Part shown: positions 1 through 11,800 of the stretch, piece by piece
Numbering within the stretch: the stretch's first letter is position 1
How the letters are laid out: each line of letters starts with the position of its first letter
Assembly (NCBI GenBank): GCA_964017235.1
Contig: OZ024928.1
Coordinates: forward strand, 4,960,001 to 5,024,000
DNA: 64,000 nt
Direction of reading: 5' to 3'
From: Sabellastarte sp. h YS-2021
Lineage: Eukaryota; Annelida; Polychaeta; Sabellida; Sabellidae
Made by a program: the position numbers and the translations under genes
Notes under the pieces: model-generated
The model's database searches: none
Told to the model about the DNA's origin: nothing
Seen by the model: the letters and a program-made list of their open reading frames with translations, nothing else

Positions 1-429
1 ACATTGATTGGTTCCTATGTTTCCTCCCCACATTCAGGGGCTCCACTAAACTTTTTAAGCCAGAAATAACAAATTCGCAGTCCATGCACATTATAACCTG
101 CCTCAAATTTTGAAAATTTTTCACTGACCATAACCCATTTAAAATGTTGAACCTGGTTGTAGCCCTCAAGATCTGGGACAAATTTTGGAGAAACTCTACA
201 GTTCAAATGTTTTGTGATAATATGGCGGTTGTCCAAGTGGTGGATTTGGGCAAATCGAAAGATGATTTCTTAGCTGCATGTATCAGGAATATCTGGCTAC
301 TGACGGCTACCTTTGACACTGACCTTTACATATCACTCATCAAAGGAACAAAACAAACACAAAAGCAGATGCACTTTCTAGGATTTACTGAGACAAAGGC
401 ATTAATAGTAATCTTTACGATCTACCTAT
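1..429 (+). pseudogene. RNase H remnant of an old Ngaro-like YR retrotransposon (5' half, truncated by window edge)
   Basis: The stretch 144-400 translates to a decayed RNase H segment. It starts at MLNLVVALKIWDKFW, continues with MFCDNMAVVQVVDLGKSKDD and then IRNIWLLTA. This aligns residue by residue with the RNase H of the intact Ngaro-like element further right (ILNIVVALKLW, IRCDNMAVVEVL, ARNIWLLAS). The catalytic Asp of CDN is kept, but the C-terminal Asp region is degraded and the reading frame breaks after about 360. The remnant is interrupted at about 430 by a hAT-like insertion and resumes as a recombinase remnant near 1796. It is a dead copy of the same element class, on the same strand, but clearly diverged from the intact copy. 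Confidence 0.8.
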
Positions 430-437
430 ATAGACAC

Positions 438-1775
438 TAAGGCTGAAACGATTAGCAAATTTTGGTGGCCGGGTAGTCACTTGCATTAACCGTCGACTAA
501 TCGATTAATTGTTTCTGACGTTTAGCATGTATGAGAAATACCGAAAACGTGTGTGTTCCGGATGGTTCCCGATGTAAACAAGCAAAATGGCGGATCGCGA
601 GATGCTTAAAACCAAAGAATTCACCAGATTATTGGATAATTGGCCAATAATGTAATATTTTGATATTTTAAAAATAAAATGCATATAAAATGCATTAATT
701 AACGCTCGACGATAGGAGAGGGTTATTGTAATCAGTTTGTTTCTGTCTGTCTGTCTGTCAGTCTGTCTGTGCACCGTTGTGCCCTTATAACTCAAAAACT
801 ATAACATCAATCAATCTCAAATTTGGTGGGGGGGTATTTCATGGGGTACAGACAGATTCTTCCAAATTTGGTGTAATTTGTTTGAAAATTAAAGTCAGGA
901 GAGAGTTTTTCTTATTTCTAATTGGGAATACACAGTGAAACTGCTTCTCTTCATCCCATACGTAAAAAATCAATACTTTGCTCTTGATGATGTCATTACT
1001 CAGTGATGTCACAATACAATTGTCATTGTGAGGTCACAAACCTAGGTTGTGATACTTGCTGTCTTTAAGTAAAAATATTTCTTCTCATTTTATGTCTTGA
1101 AATTGACACAAAGATAATAGAGAGGGAGGTGGTATATTCATCATTTTATTAATTATTATTTCTGTTCTTATTTTCTGTTTTTTTGTTCTTTCAATTTCTT
1201 GACAAAAAATTACCATGCATGATTTTCACCAAGAAGTGATCTTTAAGCAATATTTTTACCTCCACCAGCAGTTGCAGTTTATGTTTTTGTTTGCTAATTG
1301 TTTGTCTCTTTGTCTGATTTTTGTGTGTGTGTGTTTAGATTACTCCAGAAGTAATGAACAGATCTTTATTAAAAATTGGTGGATAGGACCTGGCCAAAGG
1401 ATCTGGATCTTCTTTTGGATACAAAAAAAAATCATGAATTTTCAGAGGTCCCATTTCAATGTATTTTTAATGACTTTGGCTTTCTACTTGATATTTCTAT
1501 GAAGATTCATTTACATGTTTGGTTTTATTTTATTGTCTTCCTTACAATACTTTCTGTCACTTGAGAGACTGGTCACATGGAGTCGAGTGTTTTGCTCTCC
1601 CTGAGTGCATCTTGTTTGATATGTTTTAAGGTCTTAACTCGAGATACCCATGGTTACAATGATTGCGTAAAATCCACTATATGGTGATATATAAGGAAAA
1701 CAATTAACATTGGCGTCGACTAGTGCTTTGATAACCTACTTATCGACTAGTACGAATAATCGTTTCAGTTTTTAT
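438..1775. mobile_element. Non-autonomous hAT-like DNA transposon inserted in the Ngaro remnant
   Basis: The ends carry a perfect 12-bp inverted repeat, CTGAAACGATTA at 443-454 and its complement at 1757-1768. Further ATCGATTA/CGACTAGT-type subterminal motifs lie inside. The element is flanked by the direct repeat TAGACAC (431-437 and 1776-1782), which is 7 of the 8 bp expected of hAT target-site duplications. No transposase is encoded; the ORFs inside are short and unconvincing. The interior holds a (CTGT)n tract and a segment with AAAATGGCGG, which may come from a promoter. The family call rests on terminal sequence style and TSD length only. Confidence 0.7.
737..770. repeat. (CTGT)n microsatellite
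   Basis: Imperfect run of CTGT units, inside the hAT-like element. Confidence 0.85.
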
Positions 1776-1795
1776 TAGACACCTATATATCGGAG

Positions 1796-2665
1796 AACAT
1801 ACCCCATTCAAGTTTCAACCTTGACCTACATATATAATTTCAGGTGGCAATGTGGCAACTTCACCCCTTTTTATCTCAGCCTGGCAGAGAGTTCTTCAAG
1901 CCTACAGACCATCTACACAGCAAACTCAAAGGACTCACTTCAGAACTTTTCTTTCCTTTTAATTGTTTTTTATCTTCCCCTTACCATTTCCATCTCATCC
2001 ATTTTAGCTTTCCTAGAATACCTACACCAAAATTCAATCTTACCCAAGGTTAATAGGACTTACCTGTCTTCCATTACATCCATGGCTTCCCTATACAACC
2101 TTGAGGCTTCTGTTGCATCCCACCGCTCTGTTATAAGAATCTTAAGAAGTCTTTCCATCAATTCACCCTTCAGACCCACACCTACAGGAGTTTTTGACCT
2201 CAGAACCTTATATGACATTTCACGAGCATGTGACTCTCTTAGAGAACTCCCTAGAAAATTTTGATCTCTGAAACATTTCCTTAGGCAGGACTTCATCTTT
2301 GCCCACCCTGGGGCTCACTTCATCATCAAGTGGACCAAACATTGCAAGACAATAAAGGCTCTCATGTGGTCCAACTCCCCTCCATTATTATCTTTGTCCT
2401 GTCAGAGCAGTGAGGCAAGTCGCCACTTTAACTGATGTAAAAACTTTTGCCCACTCCCCTCCCTTCAACCTATTAACTGTTAGTTGTCGTTTTAGATATC
2501 AGATGCTGCCTTACAGTGGATCCTGCATATAGAATTACCAGGAGCCTGTATTTCATTAAGCTGTGCTTTCAACCATTCCTCTGTCGGCTTTATCAAGCCT
2601 CGGTGTTATGGCACCATGTGGGCAGTTTCTCAAACCTGTGTGCTCTCGTTGAATGGCCAGCAGAC
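1796..2665 (+). pseudogene. Tyrosine recombinase remnant of the same old Ngaro-like element (3' half)
   Basis: In shifting frames the sequence reads like the intact recombinase at 51.0-52.0 kb. LQAYRPSTQQTQRTHFRTFL corresponds to the N-terminal core-binding helix, ILAFLEYLHQNS to ILAFMEFLTQKG, YDISRACDSLRE to QNILCICDSLHE, and FIIKWTKH to the IIKWSK region with the catalytic Lys. The segment with the first catalytic Arg (FLRMSN in the intact copy) is deleted between about 2262 and 2290. Homology fades after a degraded HHG-like stretch near 2610. Several frameshifts and stops make it non-functional. It probably continues the remnant at 1-429; the hAT insertion separates the two halves. Confidence 0.8.
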
Positions 2666-5004
2666 AGAAGTTATGTGAAAAATGAAAGGCAGACTTGTAT
2701 ATGTTATATGTGAAAGCAGTGATGTCATCACACCAAGACAAGTCAATTTAGGGAAGTCACAAATTATGCTCATATCTCGACTTCCAAAATTCTCACCTTC
2801 TTCACCAGCCCCCGGCGGCCTGATCTTAAATTCCTGGCATTGGCTTCCCTAGATGAGGGGGATCTGCAGAAGCCTCCAGTCAAGACGTGATCAGGCTACA
2901 AGGACATGATATCTTGTACAGACAATAGCTTTAAAAATTGCATAGTTAAATGTCGTAGTGAGAATGTTGGTATAGTTCAGTTTGAAATGGTAAATTATTA
3001 TCAGCATAATTGATATCTACTGTTTGATGACGTGGCAATTATGTCAAAATAATGTAGTATTTAATCACACATTCACTAAATGAAAGCATTTAGTACTTGG
3101 TTAATGCAAACATGCTTAGTATCTATCTTAAATGGTTTTACTGTAACTATTTTAAAATCAGATTGGCATAAATTTAATTACATTGGAGCTATCAGGTATA
3201 ATATAAACATTTGCCAGAGAACGCTATCTATAAAAATGCTTTATGATCAGTAACTTTGAATATTAAAATTTTAAATTCAAGTAAAATTGGGATGTCAACC
3301 AGAGTCCCCTAAGGTTTTAACTTGTATGAGCGGCTTAAGGGGGTCATAATGCACGATCCAGTAAGGTGTATTTTATATTATTTTAGCTAGACACTGTGGT
3401 CCTGATTTTACTTTCTTTTTGTTTATTATTTTAATATTTTACTTGTTTTACATGCTTATTATCGTATATAAGAATGTTTATACTAGATGTTAATTATATG
3501 GGGACATTTTATACTCTTAATCTCAATTTATAAATTGCAATAGTCTCATATCATTAATTTGTACATACAAATACCTGTTAGTAAATAGTTAAATATTGGG
3601 GTGGCTGGGCGACCTTATTTGTAACCAGTAAAGAAATTAATTTATTTTCAGTCATAAAGTTAAAACTGACCTTGTCACCTCTCATTTACTATTCATTAAG
3701 CAAAGGACAGCTTTAGTTGATCTTAAATGAAGTTTTATGGTGACCTTAGGGTCAAGTCAAAGTCTATTATGTGTAATTGCTGTGTTAAAGGTGGCCTTAT
3801 TTAATGTTAGTGCATTTTGTATCTTCATTGTGTTCTCAGTATGTAAATATTCATAGTAGCACTAATATTTAGAATAAAACTAATTTACCCCACTTGTCTT
3901 GTTTATATGTCAACCTTTAAGGCCAGGACACTGATCCCATATACCAACCTATGTCAGCCCACATGGGAAATCGTCAAGGTTTTTATTGAAGTAAAACCAA
4001 ATTTCTACACTTAAGTAAACAATCCACTTCACCGTCCAAATTCTAGAATTAAATGGATCTATTTTCTAGTTCAATCCAGTGCACAGCAAATTAAACAGAT
4101 ATGGATGTGGGACGTAAACCAGGGTACATTGGGAAAACCATTTGAATATGCACACTCAAATAAAAATTTCGGCACCGGAACAACCTCCCAGCACACCTCA
4201 TATCTACCGAGATTTGGGGTATCCATAAGGTATGACACGGCTACTGATGGGACACAGTGTGTAACCATCAGCAGCCTTAGTATGATAGTAGAACAATGAG
4301 AACGAGTCACAACCTTATATAAACAGCGGACCAAGCCTTCAGTTACCATATGAAAAATTTAGGTGCAGAAAGATACAGAAATGGACGGACGGGGACAGAC
4401 ACACATGTATGAAGGGGTGGTGATAGGGCACCAAAGAGGTGGTGACAGACGGCGGTGGCAGAATGGCGGCCAAGGCTACAAAGGAGGAAATTTTAAAAAC
4501 ATTTTAAATTTTCCATGGGATGCTCAGGGAATTGGATGGTTAGCCACTGTGTTGCAAATTCATATGGACGCTGGAAGGTATATTGGCTTATTCCGCTGTA
4601 GTGTGAAAGGGGTTTTAGCTAGGGTTTGTGGAAGAAGGGACAGGTATCTTTAGCACTTGTAACTATGACCATTGATTTTGAAGTCTGATAAACTATTTTG
4701 TTATCTATCAACTTGAAAGAGCACAATAAACTTATCATGACACTTATGTTACCGGATTCTTCAATGTTACCAGAACAATAACACACATCCTTGATAAGTC
4801 TGTGGAAAAATTGTTACCTATCAGTAAGCTAGGGAGCTTTGAGTCAGGTACTTAAACCTGATATAACAAATAGTTTGGAAAAGCAGGTGACAAACCGCCA
4901 TTCAAAACAAACTAGACTCAGAGCTACTAAAGCTGCCGGTTTTGGAATTTACGGTGACTTCGTGACACCAGAATAACTTGTGAAATCGGATTTTGTTAAT
5001 TTTT
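2666..5004. other. No gene recognised
   Basis: AT-rich sequence. It may include the decayed 3' end of the YR element. Open frames such as 4363-4653 show no protein-like composition or recognisable motif. Confidence 0.5.
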
Positions 5005-5206
5005 AAGTGTGAGCTCTTGAGAGGCTCACACTTCTAGAAATCGTAGGATTGGCAGTGTGATGAGCACCATTCTCTTCACTGAAGTTAAGCAGCACTGGAC
5101 TGGACAGTGTTAGTACTTGGGTGGGTGACCGTCTGAGTGCACTACTCATTTCTCTGATGGCTTTGCAGTATGCACATGTAGACTAAAACACTTTTCGTCC
5201 TTGTTT
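5005..5206 (+). repeat. 5S rRNA-like repeat unit 1
   Basis: The core 5058-5141 resembles the internal promoter half of 5S rRNA: a GAAGTTAAGCAGCACTGG block followed by TTAGTACTTGGGTGGGTGACC. These correspond to the 5S A-box/intermediate element and C-box. It is preceded by a short palindrome (GTGAGC / GCTCAC) and followed by a non-5S tail ending in CTTGTTTA. The first third of 5S rRNA is not recognisable, so this is a 5S-derived repeat or pseudogene and probably not a working gene. Confidence 0.65.
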
Positions 5207-5428
5207 AGTGTCAGCTCTAGTGAAGCTTGCACTTCTAGAGATCTTTTTTTTTGTCTCTGGACTTTCATGAACTGTGGCAGAGTGATGAGTATTTCTCTCA
5301 ACACTAAAGTTAAGCAGCAATGGGTTATGTTAGTACTTGGATGGGTGACTGTCTCAGTGCACTACTCGTGTCTCTGATGGCACTGTGGTTTGCACTAGCA
5401 GACTGAAACCCCTTTTCGAGCTTGTTTA
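5207..5428 (+). repeat. 5S rRNA-like repeat unit 2 (tandem copy)
   Basis: Second head-to-tail copy of the preceding unit. It has the same leader (AGTGTCAGCTCT, CACTTCTAGA), the same 5S-like core (AAAGTTAAGCAGCAATGG, TTAGTACTTGGATGGGTGAC at 5283-5361) and the same tail ending in CTTGTTTA. Divergence between the units is substantial, so the duplication is not recent. Confidence 0.65.
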
Positions 5429-6880
5429 AACTAGAAATACTAAAATATCATGTAATTTGTTTATACAGTTAACCAGAACAATAAGGTCAGTTTACTTAAT
5501 TGCACCTATATTGTATCCAGGGCCTCTAGATATTAAAGTTGTTCTCTGTAAACATTATTACGTATTGTGTAATCGTAGCCTTTCTTGTCATTAATAATGT
5601 TGGAATAGAATATGGGTCAAAAATCCCTTTTAAAATTTATGCATGCCTGTCAAGCTTTTAGTAAAACATCAATTGAAACTGGAAATATTGAACAAAAAAT
5701 CTTCTTCACTTAGGTTTGATGACATGAAGTAAAATTTACATTAGAGAAAGAAGGAACTATTACTAATATTCTTGTCATGTATATAAGTAGAAAAACAAGA
5801 TGTAAACTATTTATGTTGTTTAATAGATAGTATATACGATTTTCCCTCATTTTTATAGTAATTCGGCTACCTCCTTAATTCTGTGCCATTCTGTCTCTTT
5901 CTGTGTCTCCGGTCAATTAATGTGCTTATGGTAAATTACTGGACCGTTTTATACCTTATATCTTTACTATACTGAAATATGGCCACTGTTTCTCTCAGAT
6001 TCTCTATTTCTTTTGTACCAAAACTGTAGCTAACCTCTGCATTTCCTGCCAGCTATAAACACCAGAAATACCACATACACTGCTATCAGGGCATAAATCA
6101 AAGGAAGATCATTCTGTCACGCAAAAAACACAGTGTCTTTGGTCCATTTTGTATTTACACACAAATTTTTACATTCCATTCCTTGGAGGATTTGTTTTCA
6201 GGAAAAAATGAATCTGGTATGAGGAAGCTAGAAGGTCATTTGGGGATATTTTGGCTGGGGGTAGCGAAAAGAAACATCATCCATAAAAATCCTGGTTATG
6301 CATGAACATGGAATTTTACGCAGAACTCTTGTTGACAGGATCATGTGACTTTCTGGAAACTAAGTATCTCATCATTTGAATTCATTAAATCAAAAATTGT
6401 TAATAAAACTCATGAATGTTTGTTTCTGTTTGAAAGAATAGGTTGCACTTTATTGTAATCGCTTTGTTAAGGCTAGTGTGATCTCAGAATGTACAATTTT
6501 TGTCTGCCCCAATAAAAAGACTGTTTCCTGTGCCAGAAAACAATGCTCTTTAGAGAATTAGGAGCACAAATTAGAAAAAAAGGCAAAGCAACTACAAAGC
6601 TGGTTGAATTTGTCAATCTTGATATAGAGTTTGGATAAACATTTCTTGAGCTGATCTGGGGTTGATTAGATGAGATAACTCAGACTATGGTTTCCATCTA
6701 TACGACTGGCGATTGGCAGCGTGTTAAATCATAAAATGTATTAATATTTGTTATCCACAATACATCATATTTGTCCTAAATAGGGAGGACATACAGACTG
6801 AGATGTATATTTTTTCTGTATTTTCCAGTTCCACTTACTGTGGATAAATAAGGGTGACAAATGGCTGCCTTCACTGAATG
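5429..6880. other. No gene recognised
   Basis: AT-rich single-copy-looking DNA with no convincing ORF, RNA gene or repeat. Confidence 0.5.
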
Positions 6881-6965
6881 GAACAAGCTCCTTCAAGCCA
6901 TCAGAACCGAAGATAGTATTACTGGATTTAGACAACAGTTGAAGATTTACTTATTCAGGTTAGCC
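6881..6965 (+). pseudogene. Possible non-LTR retrotransposon C-terminal scrap
   Basis: One frame reads WNKLLQAIRTEDSITGFRQQ followed by LKIYLF. This resembles the WN-LP--I---S---F---LK--LF ending common at the C-terminus of CR1/Jockey-group ORF2 proteins. It is short and isolated, so the call is tentative. Confidence 0.35.
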
Positions 6966-7262
6966 TATCTTCCACCACAGTTTTTCTCCCCTAATGGGTG
7001 CTAACATGGACATGGATTTCCTTCTGGAAATTGGAATATTCCTTCTTGGACATCAGCTCCTGAGGGGCTATCTTCATCAATTTAGTACTTTATTAATACT
7101 TCAAAGTACTACTACTTCATCATGTGTTTTGTTACTGTTATGGACCATTTTTAACAGATCTAGCTACTACAGCCTCCTGAGTCATACATCCTCTATCTTC
7201 TGCAGTCACTCACGAGAGTGGAGCTCTGGTATGAGGGGACTTTTCTCCATTTCTACAAGTGT

Positions 7263-7576
7263 AGTCTTAACCTACCACCCGACTGGGAAAATAAAATCAG
7301 CTGCTCTTTATGGGCTGATTTTTTGATAGGTTTGTGATAGCTCTCTGAGTGATGTCGCCACTGGATCTAGAAACCTTCTAATTGGTTAACCAAAAGTTGG
7401 AATCTAATATGAACTTTTATAGAACTAAATCTCTATTAATTGATATAATCTATGGCGCAGCCAAACATTAACAAGGCGAATGAAAAAGGTATGAAGTTCC
7501 TGTCAGTTCTTGATTCTTCCTGAATGGGTTGCGAACCTTATTTTTAAGCTCACTTTAACTGTTAGAATGTAACTAA
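7263..7576 (+). repeat. Dispersed repeat, copy 1
   Basis: The segment around 7285-7380 (AATAAAATCAGC, GGCTGATTTTTTGATAGGTT, GATAGCTCTC, CACTGGATCTAGAAACCTTC) recurs as a direct repeat at 8378-8475. A weaker third copy lies near 54,368. The repeat brackets the inverted-repeat element at 7577-8295. Confidence 0.6.
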
Positions 7577-8295
7577 TGTGGGTGTTCCACCACACGACTA
7601 AGGCTCCCGATTAAGGGTTTTTGAGGGTCGGTTTCAAAAATATGCTTAGTCCCAGGCTTCCTGTAATGGTCGGTTGTGCTCGGTTGAGACCGTGTGAGAA
7701 ATCAAACATGTTTGATATTTCTCCCGACCCCAACCGATTATTTTTTCCCGCCATAAACAAAATGTCCAGTCCCAGGCTTCCTCAGGCCTCCTCAGATCAA
7801 ATTTACACAGTCCTATGCTGTCCCAGGCCGCCTGCGACCCTTAGTCGCCGACCCTTAGTCCCAGACCCTCTATACCTTAGTCCCAGGCTTCCTGCGACCC
7901 TTAGTCCCATTGCAAAACAAAAATCGGCTATCTCGGTCTGGGGACGCCTGGGGACGCCTCAGGACACCTTGTGGGGTCGGGACTTAATCCTGGGTTAGTC
8001 GGGGCTTAGTCCCAGGAGGCCTGAGGCGTCCTGGGACCCAGTCGGTTTGTCTACGACAGGATCGTGGTTCAAACCGACCAGAAAAATGGCTTAGTCTGTT
8101 CTTAGTCCCAGACCAGTTAGGGACTGTCTGGGGCCTCCTGGGGCGTCCTGAGGCCGATCTGTAGTTAATCCCAGACCTTCACACCGATTCTGTCTTCCAC
8201 CCCATTGGTCAATTTTTTTTCCATTTTTTCCAAGACTACCCACGATTAAGGGTCGCCGACAGGATCGGGGTTTAATCCTTTGGTGGAACAAGGGC
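7577..8295. mobile_element. GC-rich inverted-repeat DNA element
   Basis: The ends are imperfect inverted repeats. GTTCCACCA followed by ACTAAGG and CCGATTAAGGG sits at the left (7583-7617). The right end (8242-8290) reads as the complement, with CGATTAAGGG and TTGGTGGAAC. The interior is unusually GC-rich for this window. It carries many short copies of CTTAGTCCCAGGCTTCCTG-like sequence in both orientations and a perfect palindrome around AAACATGTTT at 7706-7715. No transposase is present. It looks like a foldback or MITE-type element; the superfamily is not determined. Confidence 0.55.
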
Positions 8296-8349
8296 ATTAA
8301 GATCCAAAAGATTGCACGATGATCAAAATTGTGCTGATCTACATTCAAA

Positions 8350-8576
8350 AGTGGATTGTAACCATACCTTCCAATTGGACAAAATAAAACCAGCCATGAT
8401 CTATGGTTGGATTTTTTGATAGATTTATGATAGCTTTCCGAGTGACCTTGCCACTGAATCTAGAAACCTTACTCCCTTTGGGTTATGAAACTAATAAAGG
8501 CACATATGATTGCTCGGATAGGCTTAAGATCCAAAAATTGTTGTTCCTCTTGAATCATCTATATGGAACTGGTCTC
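8350..8576 (+). repeat. Dispersed repeat, copy 2
   Basis: Direct repeat of 7263-7576: AATAAAACCAGCC, GGTTGGATTTTTTGATAGAT, GATAGCTTTCC, CACTGAATCTAGAAACCTTA. It lies between two inverted-repeat elements. Confidence 0.6.
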
Positions 8577-10614
8577 TAATAGGGATGTTCCACTACTGCC
8601 ATCTGATATTAAACCTAGCTCCCAATTCAGATTTTCCTTGGGTGGGCTGTTTCCTATATGATTGAGGACACAGTGTTAGAAAAGCAGTTTGTGAATCCAC
8701 TTCCCCCTCTGACATCAGGGTTTATAACCACTATGATATGTTAGCAATTGATCCTGATCTGTTTGAAAAGGACATACAATTTCTGCAATAGGGATACAAT
8801 TGTCCCAATCTGGCGACAGTACCGATATGATATATGATGGAAAATAGTTTTACACAGTCCCAAAGATAAAAAAATATTGCTTAATGGCATCTTGTCAATG
8901 CCCCTTGTAAACCTCCTGATTTCCTCATATCCAACCTGGATCCCTATAAATAAAGTAACTAGTGAGGTCATATTCATTGACCATTTCAGCACTGACCAAG
9001 ATGGAGTGATAAATACATGAACATTTCAACACTGACCAAGATGGAGTGATAAATTATATGAGGGTTGGGAGCAATGTTTACAGAGTCTGTTAGGATTGGT
9101 TGTAGTTCCCCAGCTGATCACGATGGGTTGGCAAAATATCAAATATGTTTAATATTTCACTGACCTTCCACGACCCCAATCCCGGCCATGGCTCCACCCC
9201 CTGTAAACTATCCTGTTGTGTCTCTGTACTTGTAGACACTTCCCGTCTTGTCCTATACCTTGACCATTTTGTCTGCAAACACCTGCTGGACAGCACTTCA
9301 TGGCAGGCCATAGACATGAACTGACCATATTTGAAAGGAAACCAGCCAGTTGTAAACAACCCCGACCTGACTTGGTCACTTCCCATTAAGACAGGAAGTC
9401 TCCAGGCCTTTGGTCCCAGAGTTGTTAACATCTCACCAGGACAAACTGGGAACACGCCAAGACAAGCCGTAAGGGAAACCGGCAAGGTTACAGCAACAGA
9501 CAAGCCGGGAAGTGTATAGGACAGGCCACTTCATTTTACTGTCTTGTGAGTTATTCATTCTGTGAACAGAGGGAGGGAGGATGTAGAGAAACAGCAGAGG
9601 GAGGAGTGGGATAGGGAGGAAGCCAGGAGGGTGGAAACTCCACAGAGGATGCAGTAACAAAAGACCAAGAACTGGAAGAGTGAAAGTGAAATGGACACTG
9701 AGGAGAGAGGAGGGAGGCAATCATACTACATTTATTTAACAGACTCAGATGAAGAGGCTATTGTGGATCCTTTATGTCCCCTTCTTCAGCACAAGCTTTC
9801 CCAGTCTTATCCAGCCTGACTCTCTGAGCTTTTGGATGTTGTCTGTTTATCAGTTGCAACAGGCATTCTCTTTTGCTTCTTCTTGGTGGCATTTTAGATA
9901 TTTTTAAACACCCTGTAAGTGTCTCATAAAATATGTTCTATTTGGTCAGTGTCTTCACTCTTCAAATTCTTGCCATGAAATGAAAGCCAATAAGTGATAT
10001 CCAATAGATCTGCAAACTATTGCAGAGTATTAAGTCCCATAAAATGTGTCCTATTTAATCAGTGTCTTTGCTCTTCAAATTCTTGCCATGACTTGAATGC
10101 GGAGGCCTGAATTGGGGGTTTATATACACTATCGTGTAATCCCATCCCCATTGGAAGCCATTGAAAACCTAACACAAACCCATCTTTTTAATCTTATCTT
10201 AATATTTTCCATTACCAACCGCCATCTGTTGAGTTAAAAGTGGCCATATTTTTATTGGCTTAGAGGTGGTAATCTTTTATGCTCTTTTCAAATGCCGGCA
10301 ACAGTGAGAAAAGGTTCATGACAGGTATACGATCCAAAAGTTTCCGATAAGTTTGTGACCATAAAGAAGGGTTTAAAAACAATATACGACCTGAAAGACG
10401 AACTTACAGTGCATATAAATGTTTGCTAAAGGTTCACAACAAGTTATACAAAAACGAGATCGCACAAGAATCAGGAAAAAATTAAACCATTTTTATTTAG
10501 CAGAAAGGCACAATATCTAACCAATAGATTTACGACCCGCCCAAATGGCAAATGTTTCGGATCATAACTCCATTGCGGAGGACAATTGCCATAGTGGAAC
10601 ATCCCTCTTAGTAT
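8577..10614. mobile_element. Non-autonomous TIR element (about 2 kb)
   Basis: The left end AGGGATGTTCCACTA (8581-8595) and the right-end complement TAGTGGAACATCCCT (10,594-10,608) form a 15-bp perfect inverted repeat with a few more matches outside (CTAA-). No clear target-site duplication is visible. The interior has a two-copy 40-bp tandem repeat (8981-9056). It also has a motif (AAATATGTTTAATATTTC, GACCCCAATCCC) resembling the palindrome inside the neighbouring 7577-8295 element. Open frames at 9090-9503 and 9433-9720 show no recognisable protein. Confidence 0.55.
8981..9056. repeat. Two-copy tandem repeat, about 40-bp unit
   Basis: ACTGACCAAGATGGAGTGAT occurs twice, 40 bp apart, with matching flanks. 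Confidence 0.85.
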
Positions 10615-11587
10615 CAAGTTTTACTTTATATATAAGCACATCATTGAAGCTATTGCACACAAAATAACAGCCATCAATTAAGTTGTAAGCATATTCAGAT
10701 ATGCTTGTTATTGTGTTGTTTAATTGGGTTCAAGATTACCTAAAACAACCATTAAAATGAAATCTGAACAATTGTTTTAAGGGCTTTTTTGTGGGACATT
10801 CCAAATATTTAAAAAAAGAATGCTTAACAACCAACAGATCTTAAGATCAAAGGGACCGCCAATTGAGAGGGCATGCTCCTTTGTTTGTTGTATTGTTTTT
10901 CTGTTTTCTCAGGATAAAGCTTCCTTTGTTATTGTTAGAAAGCCCTAGTACCTAGACTATTGATCTCCCAACATATGATTTGTTTGGCAAAATACTTAAA
11001 AACCACAAAAATATTAGTATAAGATACACTTACAATAAAATTAGTATTTTGAAGAGGATTACCTTTCAAATAATCCTAAATATTGATATATGTGACACTT
11101 TCTGCTTTTGAGATGATAACTTTTACTCTTAATATTTAATTAACCCCCTGAAGTCCTAAAGTATAATCTTATTCTTTGACTTAACAATAAATACTTTATT
11201 CTTCACCACATATGCAGATGAAATGAATCCAGAAACAGTGGGAAACCTATAGATACCGGCTAGATTGTAAACAATAACATATTACAGAAACACAGGGCAT
11301 ACTTTATAAAGTAAACAACATCATCACTATCAAGATTACACACATAAGTATTGGCAGAGGTTAATATGCTTTATTTCATAAGAAATAATATTCCTTTTAG
11401 AACAATAACCCCTGTTGGTAGTTTTTTGTTAAATGTGGTCAGAAATCAGTTTTAATCTTGTGTTTGCAATACAAAAACGTAATATCTAGAAATAACAAAG
11501 TTAACATCATCAATATTATGATAGATGTGTCAGTTAAATTATCTTTTTGGAACCTTCTTCATCTGGATGCGGATATGGATGTTAAAG
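10615..11587. other. No gene recognised
   Basis: AT-rich; nothing identifiable. Confidence 0.5.
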
Positions 11588-11800
11588 AGGCCACTGTGGC
11601 CTAGCGGGTAACACACTTGTCTAGGAACTCACAGGACGTGGGTTCAAACCCAGGTACAGGCAGATACATAGTGGTTCGGATGACCACTTAAAATGGCGGT
11701 CCTCTGTCATTGGGTCCTATCCCCAGTGGCAGACTAAAAAACCTCAAGGACGTTGATAAATGGTCATCCTTGAGCCTCTTTCTTCCAGTTAGGGGAATGT
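11588..11800 (+). mobile_element. tRNA-derived SINE, family B
   Basis: The tRNA-like head has an A-box match TGGCCTAGCGG and a B-box-like GGTTCAAACCC spaced as in a tRNA gene. The body contains AAATGGCGGTCCTCTGTCAT and GGGTCCTATCCCCAGTGGC. The same body occurs in reverse at 29.4-29.66 kb and 26.46-26.70 kb, so this is a dispersed family. Confidence 0.75.

Noticed and set aside
4363..4653. 96-codon ORF with Gly/Arg-rich start
   Set aside because: No recognisable motif, no splice context, and composition follows local simple sequence; most likely chance.
5058..5361. Functional 5S rRNA genes
   Set aside because: Only the internal promoter half resembles 5S, many positions differ, and the 5' third is absent.
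9090..9720. Overlapping minus-strand ORFs of 137, 95 and 76 codons
   Set aside because: They lie in the interior of a non-autonomous TIR element, are slightly GC-rich there, and match no transposase pattern.
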